Assembly (NCBI GenBank): GCA_010021705.1
Contig: RGMU01000098.1
Location: 1 to 6,119 of the forward strand
Source of the DNA: Chitinophagia bacterium
Lineage (GTDB): Bacteria > Bacteroidota > Bacteroidia > Chitinophagales > Chitinophagaceae
DNA length: 6,119 bases
Direction: 5' to 3'
Shown here: one piece after another, positions 1-4,818 of the stretch
Layout: every line of letters starts with the position of its first letter
How positions within the stretch are numbered: the stretch's first letter is position 1
Program-made: the position numbers and the translations under genes
Notes under the pieces: generated by a model
The model's input: the letters and a program-made list of their open reading frames with translations, nothing else
The model's database searches: none
What the model was told of the DNA's origin: nothing

Positions 1-84
1 TTGTAAGGTGCATATAAAAAGGCTAAAATTATGAAGTAGCGTTATAACGTAACAACCCTGACATTCATCACTGTGCGTCTTTGC
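1..84 (+). repeat. Left arm of an exact 84-bp inverted repeat
   Basis: Every base of 1-84 is the reverse complement of 357-440; identity stops at 85 (a) opposite 356 (c). Since position 1 is the window edge, the arm could extend further left. It holds a mirror image of the sequence just upstream of the methyltransferase start codon, including a near-consensus -7 box that here would fire leftwards out of the window. Its inner 9 bases (76-84) equal the reversed terminus of the REP-like repeats. Either a recent inverted duplication or an assembly fold-back at a contig end. Confidence 0.95.
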
Positions 85-149
85 AGAGAGGGAATAATGT
101 TTTTTATTACTGTTTAATTATGAAGTAGCTTAATTGGCTGAAAACAACT
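85..149. other. Unique spacer between left arm and REP copy 1
   Basis: AT-rich, with no open frame of note. It contains a 14-bp direct repeat (aattatgaagtagc) at 116-129 that also occurs at 27-40 in the left arm. This suggests that several rounds of local duplication shaped the gene-free stretch 1-447. No perfect -7 promoter box was seen on either strand in this spacer. Confidence 0.5.
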
Positions 150-242
150 CTGTCCGTCACTGCGAGCCAACGAAGTTGGCGGCGCCGTCTAAGATGGCAC
201 TGCATCAGATTGCTTCGCCTCCTACGGAGGCTCGCAAAGACG
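150..242 (+). repeat. REP-like palindromic repeat, copy 1
   Basis: Core 155-242 (88 bp), with 5 more shared bases on the left. The ends form an imperfect inverted repeat: cgtcactgcgagcc at the left, ggctcgcaaagacg at the right. Inside are two small hairpins: gccaac-gaa-gttggc at 166-180, and cctcc-tac-ggagg at 218-230. About 82 of 88 core bases match copy 2. This architecture (GTCA/TTGCGAGCC ends, GATTGCTTCGCC core) is a familiar interspersed non-coding repeat of Bacteroidota genomes. By analogy with REP and BIME elements it may be moved in trans by a TnpA-REP-type transposase, but none is encoded here. Confidence 0.85.
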
Positions 243-272
243 GTACCCGGGTTACTATTATAGTATAACCCC

Positions 273-365
273 CTGTCCGTCACTGCGAGCCAACGAAGTT
301 GGCGGCGCCGTCTAAAATGGCACTACATCAGATTGCTTCGCCTCCGTAGGTGGCTCGCAAAGACG
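273..365 (+). repeat. REP-like palindromic repeat, copy 2
   Basis: Core 278-365, direct orientation relative to copy 1 and 35 bp after it. Differences from copy 1 are two single A/G changes in the middle and a cluster of four in the second hairpin (341-353), which reads cctcc-gta-ggtgg instead of cctcc-tac-ggagg. Apart from one base, that is the copy 1 hairpin in opposite orientation. The last 9 bases belong to the right arm of the 84-bp inverted repeat. Confidence 0.85.
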
Positions 366-440
366 CACAGTGATGAATGTCAGGGTTGTTACGTTATAAC
401 GCTACTTCATAATTTTAGCCTTTTTATATGCACCTTACAA
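357..440 (-). repeat. Right arm of the exact 84-bp inverted repeat
   Basis: Exact reverse complement of 1-84 and separated from it by 272 bp. It ends 7 bp before the ATG of the rRNA methyltransferase gene, so it must contain most of that gene's 5' leader and probably its promoter. Its first 9 bases (357-365) are also the end of the second REP-like repeat, so the breakpoint of the inverted duplication lies inside the REP terminus. Confidence 0.95.
410..417 (+). promoter_or_regulatory. Possible -7 box for the rRNA methyltransferase gene
   Basis: TAATTTTA matches 7 of 8 positions of the Bacteroidota -7 consensus TAnnTTTG. A weak -33 candidate (GTTG, 385-388) lies 21 bp upstream. A start point near 424 would give a leader of about 24 nt. 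The box lies inside the inverted repeat arm, so a mirror copy exists at 24-31 on the minus strand. Confidence 0.3.
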
Positions 441-447
441 TTATTTA

Positions 448-1620
448 ATGGCAGATTTTTTTTTACGCAAAAAAGTAGGCGACCGCGTAGCCAACGGACA
501 CCCCTGGGTGTTTGCCAATGAGCTTACGGATGCCCCTTCATTGGCATTACCGGGCGAAATAGTTAATCTATACTCCTCCGCAGGGTCTTTTGTAGGCAAG
601 GGCTATTATAACCCTGCTTCGCAGATACGCATAAGGCTGCTTAGCCGTATTAAAGAAGAAGCCATAGACGAGGCTTTTTTTGAGCGGAAACTTAAAGAGG
701 CATGGGAATACCGCTGCCTATTGGGCTATAAAGAGAATTGCAGACTAATATTTGGTGAGGCAGACGGCTTGCCGGCATTAATTATTGATAAATTTAATGA
801 TTATTTTGTTATTCAAACCTTAGCTTTAGGCATTGATTTGTGGAAAGATACATTGGTAAAAATTATCAATAAATTGTTCCGCCCCAAAGGTATTTATGAA
901 CGCAACGATGTGCCGGTGCGGGAGGTGGAAGGATTGCCTCAAATTAAAGGCTTCTTATCGCCTGAATTTGACCCGCAAATTGTGATTAACGAAAACGGCT
1001 TAAAGATAAACATTGACCTTGCCAACGGGCAAAAAACCGGCTATTTTTTAGACCAGCAGGACAACCGCCGCGCCATAGCACCAATAGTAAAAGATGCCGA
1101 TGTGTTAGAAGCGTTTTGCTATACGGGTTCGTTTTCGGTACATGCGGCGCACTATGGGGCAAAAAGCGTATTAGGCTTAGATATATCGGACAATGCGGTG
1201 GATATGGCTACCAAAAATGCTGCCCTCAACGGCTATGGCAATAGATGCAAGTTTAATGCCGTAAATGCCTTTGATGTGCTTAAAGTATGGGGCAAAGAAG
1301 GCAAACGCTATGATGTGGTGATACTTGACCCGCCCGCCTTTACCAAAAGCCGTGATAATATTCAAAAAGCCATAACGGGCTATAAGGAAATTAATTTAAG
1401 AGGCATGAAGTTGGTAAAGCCCGGTGGCTTTTTGGTAACCGCCTCTTGCACCAACCTTGTAACCCCGGATATGTTTATGCAAACCATACAATTAGCCGCT
1501 AAAGATGCCCACCGCCAGCTAAGGCAAGTAGCAAGGCATACCCAAGCCGCAGACCACCCCATTCTGTGGCACGTACCAAATACCGAGTACCTTAAATTTT
1601 TGATAGTGCAGGTGGTGTGA
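448..1620 (+). CDS. rlmI: 23S rRNA (cytosine(1962)-C(5))-methyltransferase, RlmI type
   Basis: A 390-residue SAM-dependent RNA methyltransferase, close to the roughly 396 residues of E. coli RlmI, which methylates C5 of cytosine 1962 in 23S rRNA. An N-terminal PUA-like RNA-binding region (about 1-75) opens with FLRKKVGDRVANGHPWVF. A central linker domain follows. The Rossmann-fold catalytic domain starts near 185. Visible motifs: GQKTGYFLDQQDNR (194-207), the SAM loop LEAFCYTGSFSVHAA (220-234), acidic GLDIS (243-247), DPPAF motif IV (294-298), and motif VI ASCT (332-335) with the presumed catalytic Cys334. The ATG at 448 has no Shine-Dalgarno sequence, as is usual in Bacteroidota, and gives the expected N-terminus. 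Its leader lies in the 84-bp repeat arm. The gene converges with the regulator downstream. Family membership is sure; the exact target base rests on the family. Confidence 0.93.
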   Translation: MADFFLRKKVGDRVANGHPWVFANELTDAPSLALPGEIVNLYSSAGSFVGKGYYNPASQIRIRLLSRIKEEAIDEAFFERKLKEAWEYRCLLGYKENCRLIFGEADGLPALIIDKFNDYFVIQTLALGIDLWKDTLVKIINKLFRPKGIYERNDVPVREVEGLPQIKGFLSPEFDPQIVINENGLKINIDLANGQKTGYFLDQQDNRRAIAPIVKDADVLEAFCYTGSFSVHAAHYGAKSVLGLDISDNAVDMATKNAALNGYGNRCKFNAVNAFDVLKVWGKEGKRYDVVILDPPAFTKSRDNIQKAITGYKEINLRGMKLVKPGGFLVTASCTNLVTPDMFMQTIQLAAKDAHRQLRQVARHTQAADHPILWHVPNTEYLKFLIVQVV

Positions 1621-1645
1621 GGGGCGTAAGTTTTGAGTATTACCA

Positions 1646-1741
1646 CTATTGTTTACCCGCAATATCTCTTAAATAGGCTATTTCTTCTTTTAATTGGGTA
1701 ATCAGCTTTTCATAAACATCATGCACGGTTTTTACATCATT
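1646..1741 (-). pseudogene. Out-of-frame C-terminal tail of the XRE regulator
   Basis: Read on the minus strand one base back from the regulator's frame, this stretch encodes VKTVHDVYEKLITQLKEEIA, then YLRDIAGKQ and a TAG at 1648-1646. The sequence is amphipathic, helix-forming and rich in Lys and Glu. It resembles the coiled-coil tails with which small HTH_3 regulators of Bacteroidota commonly end. The other frame gives a stop at 1734-1732 and nothing protein-like after it. Including the tail leaves a 25-bp gap to the converging methyltransferase gene, a normal compact arrangement. The reading is a detached part of the regulator gene, not a separate gene. Confidence 0.7.
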
Positions 1742-2007
1742 AAAAACTTCAATTTTTGTACAGCTTGCCCACTGGCTTGATAGTAATTTTGCATTAAATA
1801 AACATTATCTTCTCCTATCAAATTAAATAAATTTACATCCAATGCCTTAGCTAATTCTTTAAGTTGTAATAACTTTGCATTCTCCGGGTTCTTTTCAATC
1901 ACCGAATAAGCCTGCTGCGTTAATTTTAATTTTGAAGCTACATATTCTTGGCTATAGCCCTTAGCCTCCCTTATTAATCTGATATTTTCTGAAATTGGTA
2001 CCTTCAT
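1732..2007 (-). CDS. XRE-family helix-turn-helix regulator, frameshifted near its C-terminus
   Basis: Small DNA-binding protein with a lambda-repressor-like HTH_3 fold. Residues 1-65 from the ATG at 2007 hold NIRLIREAKGYSQEYVASKL, the TQQAYSVIE recognition helix region, and LQLKELAKALDVNLFNLIG. As it stands the frame is 91 codons and ends in KLKFLMM. A TTG 15 bp further upstream also opens this frame, but it overlaps the -7 box, so the ATG is preferred. Restoring one base in a five-base homopolymer (1753-1757 or 1742-1746) would extend the protein to about 120 residues, ending at 1646-1648 with a helical tail usual for such regulators in Bacteroidota. The cause may be a real mutation or a sequencing error. 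It is divergent from the zinc-ribbon gene and probably autoregulated through the operator-like site between them. Confidence 0.85.
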   Translation of the reverse strand: MKVPISENIRLIREAKGYSQEYVASKLKLTQQAYSVIEKNPENAKLLQLKELAKALDVNLFNLIGEDNVYLMQNYYQASGQAVQKLKFLMM

Positions 2008-2011
2008 AGTG

Positions 2012-2043
2012 CAAAAATACAAATATATTTAATGATATACAAT
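2012..2043 (-). promoter_or_regulatory. Promoter of the XRE regulator
   Basis: On the minus strand a perfect -7 box TATTTTTG (2019-2012) follows a near-consensus -33 box ATTG (2043-2040) after 20 bp, which is Bacteroidota sigma-ABfr spacing. The ATG lies 4 nt after the -7 box, so the transcript would be leaderless or nearly so. The -33 box lies inside the left arm of the operator-like inverted repeat. Confidence 0.55.
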
Positions 2044-2055
2044 TATTGATTGTAT
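2037..2055. promoter_or_regulatory. Candidate operator between regulator and zinc-ribbon gene
   Basis: Perfect inverted repeat ATACAAT-TATTG-ATTGTAT, with 7-bp arms and a 5-bp centre, placed between the divergent -7 boxes. A second pair of arms lies around it: acaaata (2019-2025) and tatttgt (2053-2059). Binding there would cover the -33 region of the regulator and lie just upstream of the other promoter. The size and symmetry suit a dimeric XRE protein. The region is AT-rich, so chance symmetry cannot be excluded. Confidence 0.45.
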
Positions 2056-2064
2056 TTGTTGACT

Positions 2065-2072
2065 TACTTTTG
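2065..2072 (+). promoter_or_regulatory. -7 box for the zinc-ribbon microprotein
   Basis: TACTTTTG is a perfect TAnnTTTG match 16 bp before the ATG at 2089. No TTTG stands at the ideal -33 distance; the closest is ATTG at 2045-2048, with a spacer of 16 bp. A start point near 2079 would give a leader of about 10 nt. Confidence 0.45.
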
Positions 2073-2088
2073 CATAAAATATATAGCG

Positions 2089-2196
2089 ATGCAAAATTAC
2101 TCGTGTGGTAAATGCGGTATCCATGTTAAATCTCAATATTCGCCTTCTTCTGCTACCTGTCCGAGAGGAGGCTCCCATGACTGGGATAGATTATAA
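2089..2196 (+). CDS. 35-residue zinc-ribbon microprotein
   Basis: An ATG at 2089 opens a 35-codon frame ending in TAA at 2194-2196. The product begins MQNYSCGKCGIHVKSQ and ends CPRGGSHDWDRL. Cys6 and Cys9 (CGKC knuckle) with Cys24 and His30 form a plausible four-ligand zinc site, and the GGSHDW end matches my memory of very small zinc-ribbon hypothetical proteins with a C-x2-C then CPxGGSHxW pattern. Their function is unknown to me. A perfect -7 box sits at 2065-2072. The gene is divergent from the XRE regulator, which suggests shared control. It is too short for default gene finders. No Shine-Dalgarno sequence is visible. Compositional chance is unlikely given the ordered ligands, but expression is unproven. 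Confidence 0.72.
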   Translation: MQNYSCGKCGIHVKSQYSPSSATCPRGGSHDWDRL

Positions 2197-2258
2197 CGTA
2201 ATGTTATAGTTATTATACTATTGACAAAAACTACAGTGCAGGCAATCATTGCTTACTA
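2197..2258. other. AT-rich intergenic stretch
   Basis: Follows the zinc-ribbon stop. A weak hairpin, ATAAC-GTAAT-GTTAT (2193-2207), overlaps the stop codon and lacks a T-run, so it is not called a terminator. No gene or clear promoter was seen. Confidence 0.4.
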
Positions 2259-2262
2259 CCCC

Positions 2263-2319
2263 CTACTCTACATGATAATGAAACGCCATATCATTTAGAA
2301 AAGCGGGGTCGGTAAGGGT
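2263..2319 (-). pseudogene. Detached second copy of the peroxidase C-terminus
   Basis: On the minus strand this encodes TLTDPAFLNDMAFHYHVE followed by TAG. The intact peroxidase ends TLTDPTFLNDMAFHYHVE and TAG. Over 61 bp (2259-2319 against 2606-2666) there are only four base differences: three are synonymous and one gives Ala for Thr. The frame is closed by a TAA about 12 codons upstream of the homology, and no heme motif or other peroxidase sequence precedes it, so it cannot make a working enzyme. It is either the tail of a deleted paralogue or the original tail displaced when DNA inserted at the 3' end of the peroxidase gene. Confidence 0.8.
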
Positions 2320-2368
2320 TTGTAGATTTGGAGATAGATATTCCCTATTTTATGGGAGTATGAACTTC

Positions 2369-2527
2369 CTAATCCCCCGGCTTTAATTTTGGAGGTGTTT
2401 TTATACCATATTTAGCCCTTACTTGTTCTAAATCTTTTTGTAAAAGTTGTGGGGCAGTCGCATATTTTTCGTATAAGGTAGCGCGTATGTCTCTCATGTG
2501 TTTTATGGCATCAAACTTTTTTTTCAT
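2369..2527 (-). CDS. Small antitoxin-like protein of unknown function
   Basis: 52 residues from the ATG at 2527 to TAG at 2369-2371, opening MKKKFDAIKHMRDIRATLYE and ending KYGIKTPPKLKPGD. The N-terminal pattern FDAxKxMRxIR followed by a charged helix recalls short proteins of many Bacteroidota and cyanobacteria that often look like antitoxins of type II modules; this is a resemblance, not an assignment. No toxin-sized partner lies next to it. The frame stays open upstream into the peroxidase tail, but the residues there are not protein-like and a perfect -7 box lies at 2579-2586, so the ATG at 2527 is preferred, with a leader of about 45 nt. The gene sits between the two copies of the peroxidase tail, which suggests it arrived by insertion. 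Confidence 0.65.
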   Translation of the reverse strand: MKKKFDAIKHMRDIRATLYEKYATAPQLLQKDLEQVRAKYGIKTPPKLKPGD

Positions 2528-2578
2528 TTTATTTCTATTACCGAAGTATCTGTATATATACGTTGTTTTAACATAGTA

Positions 2579-2599
2579 CAAAGATAGTGTAATATCTTT
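2579..2599 (-). promoter_or_regulatory. -7 box and overlapping inverted repeat of the small antitoxin-like gene
   Basis: On the minus strand TATCTTTG (2586-2579) is a perfect TAnnTTTG box; no -33 TTTG is visible at the right distance. The box overlaps a perfect inverted repeat, AAAGATA-gtgtaa-TATCTTT (2580-2599, 7-bp arms). Its position over the promoter fits an operator, as expected for an autoregulating antitoxin. It also lies 10 bp after the peroxidase stop, but it is AT-only in the stem's outer part and lacks a T-run, so an intrinsic terminator is less likely. Confidence 0.45.
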
Positions 2600-2605
2600 A
2601 CATTC

Positions 2606-2666
2606 CCCCCTACTCCACATGATAATGAAACGCCATATCATTAAGAAAAGTAGGGTCGGTAAGGGT
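2606..2666 (+). repeat. 61-bp direct repeat, copy at the peroxidase 3' end
   Basis: Matches 2259-2319 at 57 of 61 positions, in the same orientation and offset by 347 bp. The repeat covers the last 18 codons, the stop and a few C residues of the peroxidase gene. Similarity ends abruptly on both sides. The segment between the copies (2320-2605) carries the antitoxin-like gene and its promoter. Confidence 0.85.
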
Positions 2667-3656
2667 ATTCAAAAAGGCAATGAGGGCGGTTTTATCGGAG
2701 TCAGAGAGGGTTAAGCGGTGCCATAATTGCGGAGCAAGGGTGGGGCTGAATACCGTGCCGGAGGTGTAGTGGTCTAATACCTGCCTTAGCGTGCCAAATC
2801 TGCCATCGTGCATATAGGGATAGGTCATGGCTACATTCCGCAAGGTGGGCACTTTAAACTTTAACGAATCGGTAGCCGCTTGGGTTATTTTCATTCTGCC
2901 TTTGTCTTTCAAAAAAGTGTCCACCGGTAGCCCTATGTTCACAAAAGTATAGTTAGTGAATAGCGGCTCCGGGTGGCAGGCAGTGCAGTGGGTTTGGTAT
3001 AGCATATAGCCCTGCTGCTCTTCGGGGGTAAAGGCTATGCCGGGTTCGTGGCGTTTCACTTGGTCATACTTAGCATTGGCAGATACCAGCATAGCCATAA
3101 ACTGTGCCAATGCTTTCAGCACTCGCTGCCCCGTAATGGCACTATCGCCAAAGGCAGCATAAAACTTTGCCCGGTAGCCAGGTGTGGAGTCTAATACGGC
3201 TACTGCGCGGGCAAGGGTGTTGTCCATTTCTACGGGATTGGTAAGCGGCGCAAGGGGTTGCACCTCCAAGTGGTTCACCCCACCGTCCCACATAAACGAA
3301 CTACTCCATGCCAAATTCATCAGCGATAGCGTATTGCGCGTCCCCCTAAGTCCGTTTATCCCATGACTAAGCGGGTGGTCTATGTGCGTAAAGGCACTCC
3401 ATTGGGTGTGGCAAGAGGCGCAAGAGGTAGAACCATCGCTGGATAGCGCAGGGTCGTAAAACAGTTTTCTCCCCAACTTAAAACCTGCCTCCGTAGGGGG
3501 ATTATTGGCATAGAGGTAAACGGGCTGCGGAAAGCCTTTGGGCACGGCATACCCACCTATAACGCTCTCCTTTTTCTTTTGCCTACTCACTGCCGACAGC
3601 AATAGTGCCAGCGCAAATAGGGTTAATAAGGTGTATTTCAAAGATAAATTAGGCAT
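2610..3656 (-). CDS. Di-heme cytochrome c peroxidase (CcpA/MauG family)
   Basis: 348 residues, the normal length for bacterial di-heme cytochrome c peroxidases, which reduce hydrogen peroxide to water in the periplasm using electrons from small cytochromes. A hydrophobic segment at 7-22 after Lys7 looks like a signal peptide or anchor; no lipobox Cys follows. The first heme site is CASCH (79-83) in GSTSCASCH, the second CTACH (224-228). Other family marks are GRKLFYDPALS (62-72), RGTRNTLSLMN (104-114), MWDGG (122-126), KVPTLRNVAMTYPYMHDGRF (268-287, Met282 a candidate axial ligand) and a TLTDPxF tail. The ATG at 3656 gives a proper signal sequence. It starts 43 bp after the upstream glycosyltransferase on the same strand. 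A MauG-like modifying role cannot be excluded from sequence alone. Confidence 0.92.
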   Translation of the reverse strand: MPNLSLKYTLLTLFALALLLSAVSRQKKKESVIGGYAVPKGFPQPVYLYANNPPTEAGFKLGRKLFYDPALSSDGSTSCASCHTQWSAFTHIDHPLSHGINGLRGTRNTLSLMNLAWSSSFMWDGGVNHLEVQPLAPLTNPVEMDNTLARAVAVLDSTPGYRAKFYAAFGDSAITGQRVLKALAQFMAMLVSANAKYDQVKRHEPGIAFTPEEQQGYMLYQTHCTACHPEPLFTNYTFVNIGLPVDTFLKDKGRMKITQAATDSLKFKVPTLRNVAMTYPYMHDGRFGTLRQVLDHYTSGTVFSPTLAPQLWHRLTLSDSDKTALIAFLNTLTDPTFLNDMAFHYHVE

Positions 3657-3699
3657 GAGACGGGTAATTAATGAATTGCAATATACATCTAACGAGTGA

Positions 3700-4818
3700 T
3701 TACTTAAAAAGTATCTTCATCAACGCCTCTGCATTCCGGCTATTCCTGTATGGTAATAATAGCTGTTTTCGGAGGGCAATGTGTTGCGGGGTGTAATTTT
3801 GGGGCATCAGGGTATTTATGGCGGTTATCATGGCAGGAGCATCAGTGGCTATGGTGCAGGCATCATGCAGCGTAGTGCCGTGTAGCATGGGGGGATTGAC
3901 TATAACGTGCCTCCCCGCATATAGGGCATGGAGTAGCTTTAGCTTCATGCCCGTTTGCTGAAAGGTGGGTAGCAAGTGTAGGTGTGCATTAGCTATAAGG
4001 CTGTCCATTTCATGAGCTTTAGGGTTGGTTATAAGGGTGGTATTATGGTATTTTTTTGCCAAATCTACTATTGCCTTTGCCGGATTGCTACCGGCTATGT
4101 ACACCTTGTAGGCAATATGCGGCGCAATGTGTTGTAGTATAAACAAAGCAGACTTAATGTTTTCCGGGTGTGAGAGGTTGCCATGATATAGCACATAATT
4201 GCCACTACTTGCCTCCCCTATCACCTCATTATGGGCATGGAAAGGGGGGATACATATACAACGTAGGTCAGAGTAAAGCCTTGCAAAATAGTCTGTATCC
4301 GCAGCAGACAATGGGGTAATGGCGGTAAGTGGGGGTAAATTATTTTCATACCGTTTTAACAACCTACTTTCTATGGCAAAAAATAACTTTGCTATAGGGT
4401 GGCGGGTATTTCTATACAATTCGTTGTAGTATTCATGCTCCACATTGTGCGCGCGCAACACCACCGGCACATTCAGGTGGGGAGGTAAAGATGCCAGCGT
4501 GTGCACACCTTCAAACAGAATGGGCGCATTAGCTTCGGCAAGTCGTTGGCTTAAAAGGCTATTTTTTCTACTGTTTACAATGTATGGTGTATTAAGCGAT
4601 AAACCGCGCAAGCCCGTTTGGCGGGGATAGTAGTACACTTGCTCACACATCGCCTCTAATGCGCTTGCCTTTCCCCTGCCGTAGTCAAAACAGTGAAGCA
4701 CTATTTTACAGCCACATTCATGCAGTGCTTTTATTTTATAATACACATCTATGGCACCACCATAGTTGGGCGGATAAGGCACATCAAAGGCTACAATATG
4801 TATCAGTTTATTGCTCAA
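3700..4818 (-). CDS. GT-B fold glycosyltransferase, GT4-like, TTG start
   Basis: 372 residues. The N-terminal acceptor domain opens IHIVAFDVPYPPNYGGAIDV (6-25), with the glycine-rich loop typical of GT-B transferases, followed by a helix with LRAHNVEHEYYNELY (121-135). The C-terminal donor-binding half starts near YVLYHGNLSHPEN (208-220) and contains VYIAGSNP (239-246), HLLPTFQQTGMKLKLLHALY (281-300) and GRHVIVNPPML (302-312). The usual acidic E-x7-E pair is not evident: His297 stands where many GT4 members have Glu, though this variant is seen in related Bacteroidota proteins as I recall them. The start is TTG at 4818: a stop lies six codons upstream, no in-frame ATG is available near the conserved N-terminus, and the TTG overlaps the end of the preceding gene by 11 nt, indicating translational coupling. 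Donor and acceptor sugars are unknown. Confidence 0.85.
   Translation of the reverse strand: MSNKLIHIVAFDVPYPPNYGGAIDVYYKIKALHECGCKIVLHCFDYGRGKASALEAMCEQVYYYPRQTGLRGLSLNTPYIVNSRKNSLLSQRLAEANAPILFEGVHTLASLPPHLNVPVVLRAHNVEHEYYNELYRNTRHPIAKLFFAIESRLLKRYENNLPPLTAITPLSAADTDYFARLYSDLRCICIPPFHAHNEVIGEASSGNYVLYHGNLSHPENIKSALFILQHIAPHIAYKVYIAGSNPAKAIVDLAKKYHNTTLITNPKAHEMDSLIANAHLHLLPTFQQTGMKLKLLHALYAGRHVIVNPPMLHGTTLHDACTIATDAPAMITAINTLMPQNYTPQHIALRKQLLLPYRNSRNAEALMKILFK

Noticed and set aside
150..365. Short CRISPR array
   Set aside because: Only two copies, 88 bp long and internally palindromic, with a 35-bp gap and no cas genes. They are REP-like repeats.
1..440. Phase-variable promoter inversion (inverton) upstream of rlmI
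   Set aside because: The likely promoter is in the repeat arm, not in the invertible middle, so flipping would not change rlmI expression. The arms are far longer than site-specific invertase sites, and no recombinase gene is present.
333..521. Open frame of 62 codons on the plus strand
   Set aside because: It runs through the REP repeat, the inverted-repeat arm and the start of rlmI in another frame, and its product is not protein-like.
1742..1757. Programmed -1 ribosomal frameshift in the XRE gene
   Set aside because: Neither homopolymer gives a canonical X-XXY-YYZ slippery heptamer in the zero frame, and no stable downstream stem-loop was evident. A missing base is simpler.
2193..2207. 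Terminator after the zinc-ribbon gene
   Set aside because: The stem is 5 bp, AT-rich, overlaps the stop codon and has no T-run.
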